This document shows positions 1-10,879 of a DNA stretch of 64,000 nt, piece after piece. Every line of letters begins with the position of its first letter. Position 1 is the first letter of the stretch. The DNA comes from Dromiciops gliroides (Eukaryota > Chordata > Mammalia > Microbiotheria > Microbiotheriidae). The notes beneath the pieces were generated by a model. The model was given only the letters and a program-made list of their open reading frames with translations, had not been told where the DNA came from and ran no database searches. A program made the translations under genes and the position numbers. The DNA lies in assembly GCF_019393635.1 (NCBI RefSeq), contig NC_057861.1:302395468-302459467 (forward strand), written 5' to 3'.

Positions 1-249
1 TAAAGCTCAAGAATTAACTTGCATATTTGTTTGGAGTTACTAATTGCATAGTTATACATACGTAAGAGAGCCAGAGAATTTTGTAAAGGATGAAACTTTT
101 CAATATTTTTAAAGTTCACAAAATTAAAGTTGAAAAATACCACCAGTCCAGACCTTGTTATTTTGTTTTGTTTTTTAAAACTGTGGGAGATCAGGAGATA
201 ACTTAGCAGCCACTGACAAAGGTACCTTTTCCTGTAATTCTCAAGGAAA

Positions 250-620
250 GGTAGTATGGAGCAGTGGAAAGAATACTAAAATTAGAGACTTCCCATTTAA
301 TTTTGTTGGTTTTTAAAAAATTTTTTTTAGTGAGGCAATTGGGGTTAAGTGACTTGCCCAGGGTCACACAGCTAGTAAGTGTTAAGTGTCTGGGGCCGGA
401 TTTGAATTCAGGTACTCCTGACTCCAGGGCTGGTGCTCTATCCACTGCACCATCTAGCTGCCCCCCCATTTAATTTTGAATCCAATCTCTTTAACTTCCT
501 ACCTTTGTAACCTTAGACCAGACACATCACAATTCTGGCTCAGTTTCCTCATCTCTAAAAATAGGGGGTAGAACTAGATGAGATCAACATATATTCCAGT
601 TCAAATCCTATTATCACTTT
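250..620 (+). repeat. Old tRNA-derived SINE, split by a younger SINE
   Basis: The two halves (about 250-305 and 465-620) read as one MIR/CORE-type SINE: a head with gcagtggaaagaatactaa, then a body with ctcagtttcctcatctctaa and a tail like ggtagaactagatgag. The younger SINE at 306-464 sits in the middle, flanked by a duplicated 14-base target. Family assignment is by eye. Confidence 0.55.
306..464 (-). mobile_element. tRNA-derived marsupial SINE, full length
   Basis: Antisense copy running from the T-rich tail complement (tttttttagtgaggcaattg) to ctagctgccccc. The target-site duplication cccatttaattttg is at 292-305 and 465-478, exact, which marks a clean retrotransposition into the older SINE. 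Confidence 0.9.
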
Positions 621-1236
621 ATGAAAATCCAGAAATGTTATAGAATTGGGTAGGAAAATGTTTTGCAGGATTAGCTATTGGATTATTTCACTGCTAAGCA
701 AGCCTATGCCTGTCATTCTACCTGGTGTTTCTATTCATTCAGGTTTAAAGATCTCTAGAAGTGATTTGTGTTTCAGATGACTTCTCACTTCAATCATTCA
801 TCAATGAATAATGTTCTTTCGATTGGTCCCCTAAGTAAGAAGGGTATGATCTGAGGTGGACTCAAAAAACCTTCTTGGCTACTGGTCCCATTTCCCCCCT
901 CCTTTTCATCCTAAAAACTTATCATTAGGATCATTTCTTTGGATAAGTTCCTAAAACTTGGGACTATTGTAGAGGGAAGAGCTCAGGAGGCTGCATGCAC
1001 GTGCGTGTGCGCGCGCACACACACACTTTAGACAGCCCTCTATCTATGAACCATCATCATACTAACATGGGTTCATTTATCAGTATCATTCATATCGCCT
1101 TGGAAAGTAGAGAGAGGCCAAACCTGATAGAATGGAATATACAAAAAACACCAACTCAGGAAGAAGGCAAAGGACGGAAACTATAAGTCCTACAGTGAAT
1201 ACAGCTCTGGATTGTGAATAGGGGAAAAAGGAGGGT
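620..1236. other. No gene seen; gene A intron 2 sequence
   Basis: No open frame or splice-bounded serpin exon is visible on either strand. About 781-880 resembles 50131-50230 inside gene B intron 2, in the same + orientation. A short alternating run (cacgtgcgtgtgcgcgcgca) sits at about 996-1025. The rest looks like unique or decayed sequence. Confidence 0.5.
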
Positions 1237-1929
1237 AGAAAAAGCTCTTCAGGGGCAGAGACAAGATGGCAGAGGAAAAACAGTAATTTTACAGACCTCT
1301 CCCCAAGATCCCTCCAAATAGCTCTGAATAATGCCCTAAGATACTTACTAGAGTAGCAGAACCCACAAAATGATGGGGTGAGATAATAATTTTCCAGCCA
1401 AAAATGGCTTAGAGGGTTGGCAGGAAAGGTCTGTTGTACTGGGTGAGAGCGGAGCCCAGACCTGGGCCTCACCATGCAGATCCATCCCCACACAGGCCAT
1501 ACCAGAGGGAACCTCTGAATTGGCTGCAGCAGCTGCTACTTCTGGACTCAGCTCATGGTCCAGTGAGGGGGTTGAGCAGTTGGCTGGGGGGAGATTGCAG
1601 GGCTCTCTGCTGGTGCTGAGGCGAAACTCTGTTGTGTTGCCTGTGCTCAGAACCAGGAAACAATCTTGAGTGGCAGCCCAGGTGGGGAAGGGGCACATGT
1701 ATGCCCGAGCTTGCCACCACTGTGAAACAGAAATCTGTTCCTGTGTTAACAAGCAAGCAGACCTATGGTTACTTATGGACCAGAGCACAGGCCAGGGAAG
1801 TGCAGAACATGCCTCTCCTTAAATCATACCATGTGGGAGCCCCTGAAGTTTGGAACAGTGAGTCTTCTCCCCCTGGAAGCAGTGCCCCACTTTAAGAAGG
1901 AGTTAAAAGTCAAGAAATAGGCTGCCAAA

Positions 1930-2875
1930 ATGAGCAGTCAGAAAAATATGCTGACCCTAGGAGGTTTCTTTCATGACAAGGAAGATCAAAATATACTCTC
2001 AGAAGAAGATAAAGTCAAAGCTCCTCCATTCAAAGCTTCCAAGAAAAATATGAATTGGTCTCAGGCCATAGAAGCACTCAAAATGAACTTTGAAGATAAG
2101 GTAAAAGAGGTAGAGGAAAAAATGGAAAGAGAAATGAGAGTGATGCAGGAAAGTAATGAAAAAAAAAGTCAACAGCTTGAAAAGCCAAATAGAAAAGGAG
2201 ATATAAAAGCTCTCTGAAGAAAATAATTACTTAAGAATTAGGATTGAGCAAATGGAAGCTAATGACTTTATGAAAAACAAAACACAAAGCGAATCCAAAT
2301 GAATGAAAAAATAGAGGGCAATGTTAAATATCTCCTTGGAAAAATAGCTGACCTGGAAAATAGATCCAGGAGAGATAATTTGAAAACTATTGGACTACCT
2401 GAAAGCCATGATCAAAAAAAGTGCTTAAACATCATCTTCCCAGAAATTGTTCAGGGAAAATTGCCCCGATGTTCTAGCAACAGAGGGTAAAACAGAAATG
2501 GAAGGAATTCACTGATCACCTTCTGAAAGAGATTCCAAAATAAAAACTTCCAGGAATGTTATAGCCAAATTCCCGAACTCCCAGGTCAAGAAAAAAATAT
2601 TGCAAGCAGCCAGAAAGAAACAATTCAAGTTCTGTGAAGTCACAGTCAAGATAACACAAGATCTAGCAGCTTCTGCATTAAAGGGCTGGAAGGCATGGAA
2701 TATGATATTCCAGAGGGTAAAGGAACTAGGATTACAACCGAGATCACCTACCCAGCAAAACCAAGTATAATCTTTCAGGGGAAAAGAATAATGGGAATTC
2801 AATGAAAGATAGGACTTTCAGGCATTTGTGATGAAAAGGCCTGAACTGAATAGAAAATTTGACTTTCAAATACAA
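1930..2875 (+). pseudogene. L1 ORF1 remnant (outer element)
   Basis: An open frame from ATG 1930 encodes about 95 residues with a basic, coiled-coil-like stretch (MNWSQAIEALKMNFEDKVK, then a run of E/K/M heptads). A further in-family stretch at 2299-2490 contains the L1 ORF1 motif RSRRDNLKTIGLPE, the start of the RNA-binding domain. Stops and frameshifts break the frame at 2215 and after 2490, so no nucleic-acid chaperone can be made. The end corresponds to the motif region about 2810-2895, which matches the inner copy. Confidence 0.75.
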
Positions 2876-3087
2876 GACCCTAGAGAAGCATAAAAAAAGT
2901 AAACAGGGAAAAGAAATCTTGAGGAATATTAAAAGGTTAAACTGTTTACATTCCTACTTGGGAAGATGATACTTCTAACTCATAAAAATTTTCTCATTAT
3001 TAGGGCAGCTGGGTGGAGTATATTTAGACAGAGGGCACAAGTATGAGTTGAATATGAAGGGATAATATCTTTAAAGCATTTATTTTT

Positions 3088-3222
3088 TTTTTCCTGGGGT
3101 GATCAGGGTTGGGTCCCTAGAGTCATGTAGCTGGTGAGTGCTGGGTGTCTGAGGCCAGATTTGGGCTCTGTTCCTCCTGGGTCTATGGTTGGTGCTTTGT
3201 CCACTGTGCCACCTAATGGCCA
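3088..3222 (-). repeat. SINE-derived segment inside the LINE 3' region
   Basis: An antisense, diverged SINE body (gtgtctgaggccagatttgg, then tccactgtgccacctaatgg). A matching segment is at the same place in the inner LINE (6236-6332), so it was probably already part of the source element. No separate target duplication was seen. Confidence 0.6.
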
Positions 3223-5067
3223 CATGTTGATATCTTTAAAAAATAATAAAATTAAGGGAGGAGAGTAATGCACTGGGAGAAAGGGAAAGGGAGAAGTGGA
3301 ATGGGGTAAAGTATCACATAAAAGAAGCAAGAAAAGGCTTATGGAGTGTAAGGGAAGATGAGGGAGGTGCAGGGGAGTGAGTGAGCCTTACTCTCATCTG
3401 AATTGGCTCAAAGAGGGAATAACATATACATTCAATTGGGTATAGTAATATATCTTGCCCTTCGGGAAAGTAGGAAGAGAAGGGGATAAGGGAGAAGGGG
3501 GAAGGAAGGGAGGGCAGATCAGGGGAAGGAGGAGTCAGAAACAAAACACTTTTGAAGAGGGATAGGGTGAAAGAAGATAGAAAATAAATATCAAAGAGAG
3601 GGAATAGGATGGAGGGTAATACAGTTAGCAATAGTAACTGTGGAAAAAAAAAAACAACTTGAAGCAAGTTTGTCTGATAGGCCTCAGTTCTCAAACACAG
3701 AGAACTGAGTTAAATTTGTTAAAATGAGAGCAATTCACCAATTGATGGATGATCAAAAGATATGAAGTCTTCAGATGAAATAATGAAAGCCACCTATAGT
3801 CATATGAAAAAAATGCTCTAACTCACTATTGATTGGAAGATTCAGGTCAAAAGAATTTTGGGTACTACCTCATACCTATTGGATTGGATAATAGGACAGC
3901 AGAGGAAAATGACAAATGTTGTGGGGGATATAGGGAAAATAAGACATTAATATCCTCTTGGTAAAGTTGTAAACTGATTCAAATATTCTATAGAGCAATT
4001 CAGAACTATGGCCAAGGGGCTAAAAAACCATGCCTACTCTTCCACCTGGTAATACTACTACTAGGTTGGTATCCTAAAAGAGATTTTTTAAAAAGTTGAA
4101 TTCAAAATTGGGGGGATACCCATCACTTTGGGAAAAGCTGAACAAATTGTGGTATGAGATTAGGATGAAACACTATTGTGCTGTAAGAAAGGATGATCAG
4201 GATGCTATCAGAAAGACTATGCAATCCATCTACAGAGAAAGAACTAATGGTAACTGAATACAGATTGAAGAATAATTTTTTATTAGTCCCTATTTCTAAA
4301 GTTTTTTGCCCATTTTCTTTCACAACTTGACTAATGTGGTAATGTTTTGTATGACAACACATGTATAATTTATATTGAATTGCTTGAGTTCATAAGGGGT
4401 TAGGGAGGGAGGGAGAGAATTTGGAATACAAAGTTTTAAAAAATCAATGTGGGGGCAGAGCCAAGATGGCGGAGGAGAGGCTGTGACTCCCACAAGCTCC
4501 AGATAAACCTGTCCATTCACGCCCAAATAATGCAGTAAAAAATCAAAACCCAGAACAGACTAATGCACATAAGAACAGAGTGAGACTATTTCTCCGCAAA
4601 AGAGGAGAATTCTGATCACCTACTGATCAGGCTGAACAGCTCAGCATGCAGTCCAGACCCAGCCAGGGACAGTGTTTCCAGCGCATGTCAGAGTCTTCAG
4701 CACCAGCAGCTTCTAAGGCTCCGATCACAGACTGGTGAGGGGGTTCGGCGGTAGGCTGGGGTGAAATGGAGGCAGTATCTACTGGAGTTGGGGCAAAGCA
4801 CCCCGAGTCTGAACCAGTGGGCTGAATCGAGTGGTGGTGGCCCAGCGGGGGAGGGGTAAAAGCACGCCAAGCTTCCGACCATAGAGAATCAGAGTTCAAT
4901 CAGACTTCTGTTTCCGGGTCAAAGAGAAAGTGGCTGTGATTACTCACAAGCCAGGCAGGCTGAGAAGAAGCCCAATCACCCCCTGGGCCATGCTGTAGCA
5001 TGAACAGTGTGTCCTGGAAGCAGCGCTACACTTTAAGGAGTAAAAAGCCAAGAAATAGTAAGCCAGG

Positions 5068-6055
5068 ATGAGTAGGCAGAGAAAGCAGAAGACCATCAAA
5101 AACTTCTTTGGGGGAAAGGTAGACCATAATACATCCTCAGAAGAAGAAGATAATAACAGGGTCAAAGCTCCAACATCCAAAGCTTCCAAGAAAAATATGA
5201 ACTGGTCTCAGGTCATGGAAGCTCTCAAAAGGAACTTTGAAGAGAAAGTAGGAGAGATAGAGTGAAGATGTAGAGAAAGAGAGGAAGGAATGGAAAGAGA
5301 AATGAGAGCAATGCAGGAGAGTCACGAGAAAAAAGTCAACAGTTTGAAAAGCCAAATGGAAAAGGAGATTAAAAAACTGCTGAAAATAATTGCCTAAGAA
5401 TTAGGATTGAACAAATGGAAGAAGCTAGTGACCTTATGAGAAACCGAGACACAGTAAAGCAAATCCAATTGAATGAAAAAATAGAGGGCAATGTGAAATA
5501 TCTCCTTGGAAAAACAGCTGACCTGGAAAATAAATCTAGGAGAAATCATTTGAAAATCATTGGACTACCTGAAAACCATGACCAAAACAAGAGCTTAGAC
5601 ACCATCCTCCAAGAGATTGTGAGGGAAAATTGCTCTGATATTCTAGAAGCAGAAGCTAAAATAGAAATTGAAAAAATCCACTGATCACCTCCTGAAAGAG
5701 ATCCCAAAAGGAAAACCTCCAGGAATATTATAGCCAAATTCCAGAACTCATAGGTCAAGGAGAAAATGTTGCAAGCAGCTAGAAAAAAGGAATTCAAATA
5801 CTGTGGAGCTCCAATAAGGATAAAGCAATATCTAGCAACTTCTACATTAAAGGACCGGAGGGCATGGAATATGATATTCCAGAGGGCAAAGGAACTGGGA
5901 CTACAGCCAAAAAATCACATACCCAGCAAAACTAAGCATCATCTTTCAGAGGAAAACATGGAATTTCAATGAGAAAGAAGATTTTCAGGCATTTGTTATG
6001 AAAAGACCTGAACTGAATAGAAAATTTGACTTTCAAATACAAGACCCTGGAGAAG
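5068..6055 (+). pseudogene. L1 ORF1 remnant (inner element)
   Basis: ATG 5068 opens a frame beginning MSRQRKQKTIKNFFGGKV, with MNWSQVMEALKRNFEEKV, matching the outer copy. It stops at 5263. The later stretch 5415-5684 contains NEKIEGNVKYLLGKTADLEN and RSRRNHLKIIGLPE-like residues (here KSRRNHLKIIGLPE), the L1 ORF1 coiled-coil end and RNA-binding domain start. Several stops and frameshifts make it non-coding. Confidence 0.75.
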
Positions 6056-6235
6056 CATAAAAAGATAAACAGGAAAAAGATTTCATGAGGGATATTAAAA
6101 GATCAAACTGTTTATATTCCTACATGGGAAGATAATACTTTGAACTCATAAGAATTATCTCAGTAAGGAATTAACAGAGGACACAGGTCTGAACTGACTA
6201 TGAAGGGATGATATCTGTAAAGCATTTATGTTTTG

Positions 6236-6332
6236 TTCTTTGTGGGGTGTCTTATGTCTGGGGCTGGATTTGGGCTTGGGGCCTCCTGGGTCCAGGGCTG
6301 GTGCATTGTCCACTGTGCCACCTAACTAACCC
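6236..6332 (-). repeat. SINE-derived segment inside the inner LINE 3' region
   Basis: Antisense SINE-like sequence (gtgtcttatgtctggggctg, tccactgtgccacctaacta) in the same position relative to ORF1 as 3088-3222 in the outer copy. It is shortened. Confidence 0.55.
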
Positions 6333-7356
6333 ATAATGACATCTTTAAAATAGGGTTGAGGTGTAGGAGAAATAGACTGGGGGAGGGGGAAGGGGAGAGA
6401 TGGTCTGGGGAGAGGTTGTTCACATGAAGGAAACAAGAAAAAAGCTTATGGAGGGGAGGGGAAGAGGGGGAAAGAATTGGGGAGTGAGTGAACCATAATA
6501 TCATCAGAATTGACTCAAAGTAGGACTAACATACATACTCAAGTGGATATAGTAATATATTTTTGCCCTGAGGGAGGGGAGGGAGATAAGGGGTGGGGGG
6601 GAAGAGGGGAAGGAGGGAAGGACAGATTGGGGGAGAGAGAAGTAAAAAGCCAAATACTTTCGAGGAAGGTAAAGATGTTCTGCATAACTGCACAAGTATG
6701 CCATATTGAATTGCTTGATTTCATAGGGAGGTTTGAGGAGAGAGGGAGGAAGAAAATTTGGAACACAAAATTAGCTCAAAGACCTTAAAGTCATCAGAGT
6801 TGGCTCATGGAGGGAATAACATTCACACCCAGTTGGGAGGAGTAATCTATTTAACCCTACAGGAAAGCATGAGGGGAAGAGGATAAGAAAGGAAGGGTGA
6901 AAAAAAAAAAAAAGGGAGTGCAGAGTAGGGGAGGGGACAGTCAGAAGTAAAACATTTTTGAGGAGGAATAGTTTAAAAGAAGATAGAAAATAGAGTAAAT
7001 ATTATGGGAAGGGAATAGGATGGAGGGAAATAGTTATGATGATTTCATGTAATGGCAAAACATATGGTACCTACTTTGCTGGGCTAATATGAAGAAAATT
7101 CTTTGTCAAGTTTAAGGTACTTTATTTAGGTTATGATGAACAGGATACTATCAGAAAAACCTGGAAAGACCTACATGAACTAAAGCAGAGTGAAATGTAC
7201 TATGTACAAAATAACAGCAATAGTGTAAGATGATCTGCTGGGAAGCATGTGGTTATTTTCAGCAAGGCAATGATCCAATATAACCCTGAAGGACTTATGT
7301 AAATGGCAACCCATCTACAGAGAAAGAAGAGATAGTATCTGAAAATAGATGGAAAC

Positions 7357-7528
7357 TTTTTTTTTCTTTTCTTTTCTTTTTTTTTTTTTTTAAGTGAGGC
7401 AATTGGGCTTGAGTGGCTTGCCCAGGGTCACACAGCTAGTGGATGTTGAGTGTCTGGAGCTGGATTTGAGCTCAGGTGCTCCTGATTCCAGGGCCGGTGC
7501 TCTGTCCACTGTACCACCTAGCTGCCCC
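7357..7528 (-). mobile_element. tRNA-derived SINE inserted in inner LINE 3' UTR
   Basis: Antisense full-length copy with a T-rich complement of its tail. The short target repeat tggaaac is at 7350-7356 and 7529-7535. The related LINE end at 53131-53471 lacks it, so the SINE came after that LINE subfamily was active. Confidence 0.8.
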
Positions 7529-8085
7529 TGGAAACACTTAAAAAAAATTGTTTTTCCTCTTTGACAATTCCTCAATCTGAAGTTTTGGGGTTTTTTTGAC
7601 TATTTTCTCTCACAACCTAGCAAATGTGGGAATGTTTTCCATGACTATTCATGTATAACTTATTTTGAAATGCTTGAGTTCTAGTGGGTGGGGGGTGGGA
7701 ATGGAGAAGGAAGAGAAGTTGGAACACAAATTTTTTTTAAATTGATGTTAAAATTTGTTTTTACATATATTTTGGAAAGTAAAATTCTATTCAATAAAAA
7801 AACATAAGGTTAACTGAAAAAAATCAATGTGAAATTTTCTTTATAAATATAACTTGGGGAAAATTCTAAATAAATAAATTTAAAATTTGAAAAGTAAAAA
7901 AGAAAAGAAAAGAAAAAGCTCTTCAGTAGTGGAATAGTCAAGAATAAAGCACCAAAAATAATGGGCATCAAAAGATAATAATGACATAACTTCACAGGTT
8001 TTGATTTCCAAAGGTCACGAGCTTTAGCTATCTCTGCCATCCCTGCCTGTCTCCACAGACTGGATGTTCAGAATCCTCTCAGATC

Positions 8086-8232
8086 TTTTTTTTTTTTGGT
8101 GAGGCAATTGAGGTTAAGTGACTTGCCCAGAGTCACGCAGCTAGTAAATGTTAAGTGTCTGAAGCCGAATTTGAACTCAGGTCCTCCTGAATCCAGGGCC
8201 GGTGCTTTATCCACTGCGCCATCTAGCTGCCC
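8086..8232 (-). mobile_element. tRNA-derived SINE in gene A intron 2
   Basis: Antisense full-length copy; target duplication cctctcagatc at 8075-8085 and 8233-8243. The matching intron of gene B (near 47270) lacks it, so it is younger than the gene duplication. Confidence 0.88.
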
Positions 8233-8501
8233 CCTCTCAGATCTTTTTTTAAAATCATCTAGTGATTTTTTTAAACCACAGTTTTAATTATATAAAAATG
8301 TGAAATTCATATTTAATTTTTTTGTTTGTTTTATATCCTGGCAATAAGATGCTTAATGCAGTATGTCCCAGCCCATTCATACCTCCATTCCATAACATTC
8401 TACTATCATGATCAACCAATCAATGATCAAAAGCTTAATTGTAAGTTCATTTGCAAGGAAATACACTGGCTCTTTCCTTCCTTTGTGATTTACATACTTA
8501 C

Positions 8502-8666
8502 TTGTTCTATTTGGGCTGCAGTATCATTCTTTGCTCCCAAGAGAACCATGGCCAAGGTAAATGAGATGCTTGGGGGAGAAAACAACACATCTTTTCCTTC
8601 TTCTTGGCAAAGCATTTTCAGGAGGGTAATGGCGAACGTGTTGTTTGCCTTAATAAAAGAAGCCAT
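8502..8666 (-). CDS. Clade B serpin gene A, first coding exon
   Basis: The exon encodes 55 residues from ATG (8666-8664), in a strong context (A at -3, G at +4), and ends in the donor CAA|GTAAGT. It begins MASFIKANNTFAITLLKMLC and contains VLFSPPSISFTLAMVLLGAK, the helix A, strand 6B and helix B region of clade B serpins, with both shutter serines in the FSPxSI motif. Length and phase 0 equal gene B exon 2 and the usual clade B exon. The CQ after LLKMLC and the overall look resemble SERPINB9, but one exon is not enough to name the gene. No further coding exon is visible between 1 and 8501 on this strand, so intron 2 is longer than 8.4 kb or the gene is cut short. The product would be an intracellular serine or cysteine protease inhibitor if the rest is intact, which is inference. 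Confidence 0.85.
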
Positions 8667-8775
8667 GCTGGAACCTTGATCAATCACAGAAAAAGATGCA
8701 AGAGAAACAAGGCTTATGAACAGAATAGTGAGAGCTCAATATACATCTCATTTTCACACTTCCCTCTGTAGTTAA

Positions 8776-8933
8776 TATTGTCCAGGGGCCACTAGGTGGC
8801 ACAGTGGATAAAGCACTGGCCCTGGAATCATGAGAACCCAAGTTCAAATCTCACCTTAGACACTTAATAGCCGTGTGAACCTGGGCAAGTCATTAACCCC
8901 AATTGCCTTTAACATTTGGGGCCATCTCCAGTT
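8776..8933 (+). mobile_element. SINE with the start of the long 3' domain, in gene A intron 1
   Basis: The sense head (ggggccactaggtggcacag) and body are followed by ggggccatctccagtta, the beginning of the second domain of the long composite SINE. An L1 3' end follows immediately, so the SINE is truncated there. Confidence 0.7.
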
Positions 8934-9545
8934 ACTAGGTTTATATCCCAAAGACATCCCAAAAAAGAGAAAAAGACCTATTTGTACAAAAATATTTATA
9001 GCAGTTCCTTTCATAGTGGCTAATAATTGGAAATCAAAGGGATGCCCATCATTTGGCTAAACAAGTTGTGGTATGATTGTGATGGAATATTATTGTGCTC
9101 TAAAAAATGACAAGCAGGATGATTTCAGAAAGGTCTGGAAAGACTTATATAAACTGATGTATAATGAAGTGATCAGAACCAGAATTTTGTGCACAGTGAC
9201 AGCAATATTGTTTGATGAAGAAATGTTAAGGTCTTGACTATTCTCAACAATACAATGATCTAAGACAATCCCAAAGAACTATTGATGAAACATACTATCC
9301 ACCTCCAAAGAAAGAACTGATATTGATGGAACACAGACTGAAACATGTTTTTTTTTACTTTTTCATTTTTTCATTTTATTTATCTTGTATAATGACTAAT
9401 ATGGTAATGTTTTATATAATCATACATGTATAACCCATATCTGATTTCTTACACGTCAGGGAAGGGGAGAGGGGAGAGGGGAGGAAGGGAAGGAGGGATA
9501 AAACTTGGAACTCAAATGTATAAATAAAATATTTTATTATTTTTA
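8934..9545 (+). mobile_element. L1 3' fragment, 5'-truncated
   Basis: The sequence translates to the L1 ORF2 C-terminus: LGLYPKDIPKKRKRPICTKI, then FIAVPFIVANNWKSKGCPSF, which aligns with the LGIYPKDY...CTRMFIAALFTIAKTWNQPKCP region of human ORF2p. It continues through the marsupial-type 3' UTR (catacatgtataacccatat) to an AT-rich tail. It is interrupted by stops and carries no reverse transcriptase domain. Confidence 0.85.
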
Positions 9546-10085
9546 AAAATAGCCTGGAGTGGGGGTAAAAGAGTGGGAGGGTGAGGAGAAGGCACTCTCC
9601 AGGGTAGTAATTACGAGGAATGAGAGCCAGTTGTGAGCAACAGCTGTTGGATATCATAGTTGTAAGACCAAGAACTGAGAAATGGGGATATAGACCAAGA
9701 AAAAGTACCAGAGAAAATGAAAAAGCAAGGCTCAGAGAGAAGGAAGACAGCTAACCCTGAACTCATCCCAGGAGAACATGCAACTGGGACTCGACTAGCT
9801 GGCCCTATGAGCTTTGTAGATGAAGCTATTCTTGACATCCATTTGTATAAATGTCTATTATATTCTTCACTTTGGATGGATGATTCCAAAGGAACTAAAG
9901 ACTCTAATGGAGGAAATCAGCCAAATTCAGCTGTTTCTGAGATAGGAAGGAAATTAAGAAGACTTCAAGGTTGGACCTTGTCTTAGTGAGAAGCTGAGAA
10001 TCTGAGTCACAGTTTTCATACAGTAATTATATCCCATATAGAAGGCATAGGGTGACCAAAAATCAAGCCAAAATGATAAAAACTC
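9546..10085. other. Gene A intron 1, no gene recognised
   Basis: Short open frames exist on both strands (9611-9889, 9717-9986) but show no family resemblance, and they lie inside the inferred intron 1. No repeat was recognised. Confidence 0.4.
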
Positions 10086-10086
10086 T

Positions 10087-10215
10087 GGGGCAGCTAGGTA
10101 GCACAGTGGATAGAGCACCAGCCGTGGATTCAGGAGGACCCGAGTTCAAATCCGGCCTTAGACACTTAACACTTACTAGCTATGTGACCCTGGATAAGTC
10201 ACTTAACCCCAAATG

Positions 10216-10256
<41 letters not shown>
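10087..10256 (+). mobile_element. tRNA-derived SINE with a (CA)20 tail
   Basis: Full-length sense copy (ggggcagctaggtagcacag). The A-rich tail has been replaced by a perfect CA run at 10217-10256. Confidence 0.88.
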
Positions 10257-10258
<2 letters not shown>

Positions 10259-10429
10259 TTAGAAAAAAATATGATAAAACTCCTTGGGTTATGCAAAGGT
10301 TATCCCAGTCTTGACATGGAAAAAAAACCTATTTCAAATATCCACATGGATCTACTTCTTTTCATTTGATTTATAAATACAGAATGCACCTGGGCTTTTG
10401 GAGACTACATAATGTTCAGAGGCTGGTTG

Positions 10430-10585
10430 TTTTTGTTTTTTGGGGGGTGAGAGGCAATGAGGGTTAAGTGACTTGCCCAGGGTCACACAGCTAGTAAGTT
10501 TCAAACGTCTGAGGTGGGATTTGAACTCAAGTCCATCTGAATCCAGAGCCAGTGTTTTATCCACTGCACCACCTAGCTGCCCCCG
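10430..10585 (-). mobile_element. tRNA-derived SINE, antisense
   Basis: Starts in a G/T-rich tail complement at about 10430 and ends at ctagctgccccc. No convincing target repeat was seen, so the edges are approximate. Confidence 0.82.
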
Positions 10586-10879
10586 AGAGGTTAATTCTTT
10601 TCTGAAATAGTCCATCTAGTAGAAATGTTTCAAAAAACTGTGATTTTGACTCTTTCAGACCTCCTTTTTTGTCTTCAGTCTTAGAAATCATCTGCAGAGT
10701 GGCATTACACTGACTGCAAATGGTGAGGCTCCATCCCTATGCTCATAGAACTGCTGACTTCTCTTCCCAAAGCTGAATTGGAACTAGAAAAGTAGAGATG
10801 AGGTCAGTGCAGTTCTTCCTGGCCTCAGGATATTCTAAGATAAAAGGATTTCTAAAGCAAAATGGAACAGCTTACACCC

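Larger units (their letters stand above)
4452..7817 (+). mobile_element. Inner L1 of ORF1-only (HAL1-like) type, nested in the outer one
   Basis: The copy starts at ggggcagagccaagatggcg, a complete L1 5' end, and has a 5' UTR, ORF1 (from 5068), a purine-rich 3' region and a 3' end finishing near aataaaaaaacataagg. The target duplication aaaaaatcaatgtg is at 4438-4451 and 7818-7831, within the tail of the outer element. It is about 3.4 kb including one SINE. The ORF2 body is missing, as in the outer copy, although the ORF2 3' remnant is smaller here. A related 3' end forms the twin-primed insertion at 53128-53825. Confidence 0.87.
1253..7910 (+). mobile_element. Outer L1 of ORF1-only (HAL1-like) type, split by a nested copy
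   Basis: The element starts at its true 5' end (gggcagagacaagatggc, a YY1-like motif as at the start of other mammalian L1s), carries a 5' UTR, a decayed ORF1 (from 1930) and then goes directly into a purine-rich 3' region, a short remnant of the ORF2 3' part (about 3660-4230) and the L1 3' end. It resumes after the nested copy at 7832 and ends in an A-rich tail. The exact 16-base target duplication agaaaaagctcttcag is at 1237-1252 and 7911-7926. Without the nested copy it is about 3.3 kb, far shorter than a 6-7 kb L1, because most of ORF2 is absent. Confidence 0.85.

Noticed and set aside
317-473. Recurrent peptide like QLGLSDLPRVTQLVSVKCL in many frames
   Set aside because: It is the translation of the antisense tRNA-derived SINE and occurs wherever that SINE does, so it is not a protein family.
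3240-3640. Purine-rich stretch as a regulatory or G-quadruplex region
   Set aside because: The same purine-rich sequence is in the second LINE copy (6350-6660), so it is simply the LINE 3' region.
10087-10160. tRNA gene candidates
   Set aside because: The tRNA-like heads all belong to SINE copies with SINE bodies and A-rich tails; none folds into an isolated tRNA with normal flanks by eye.
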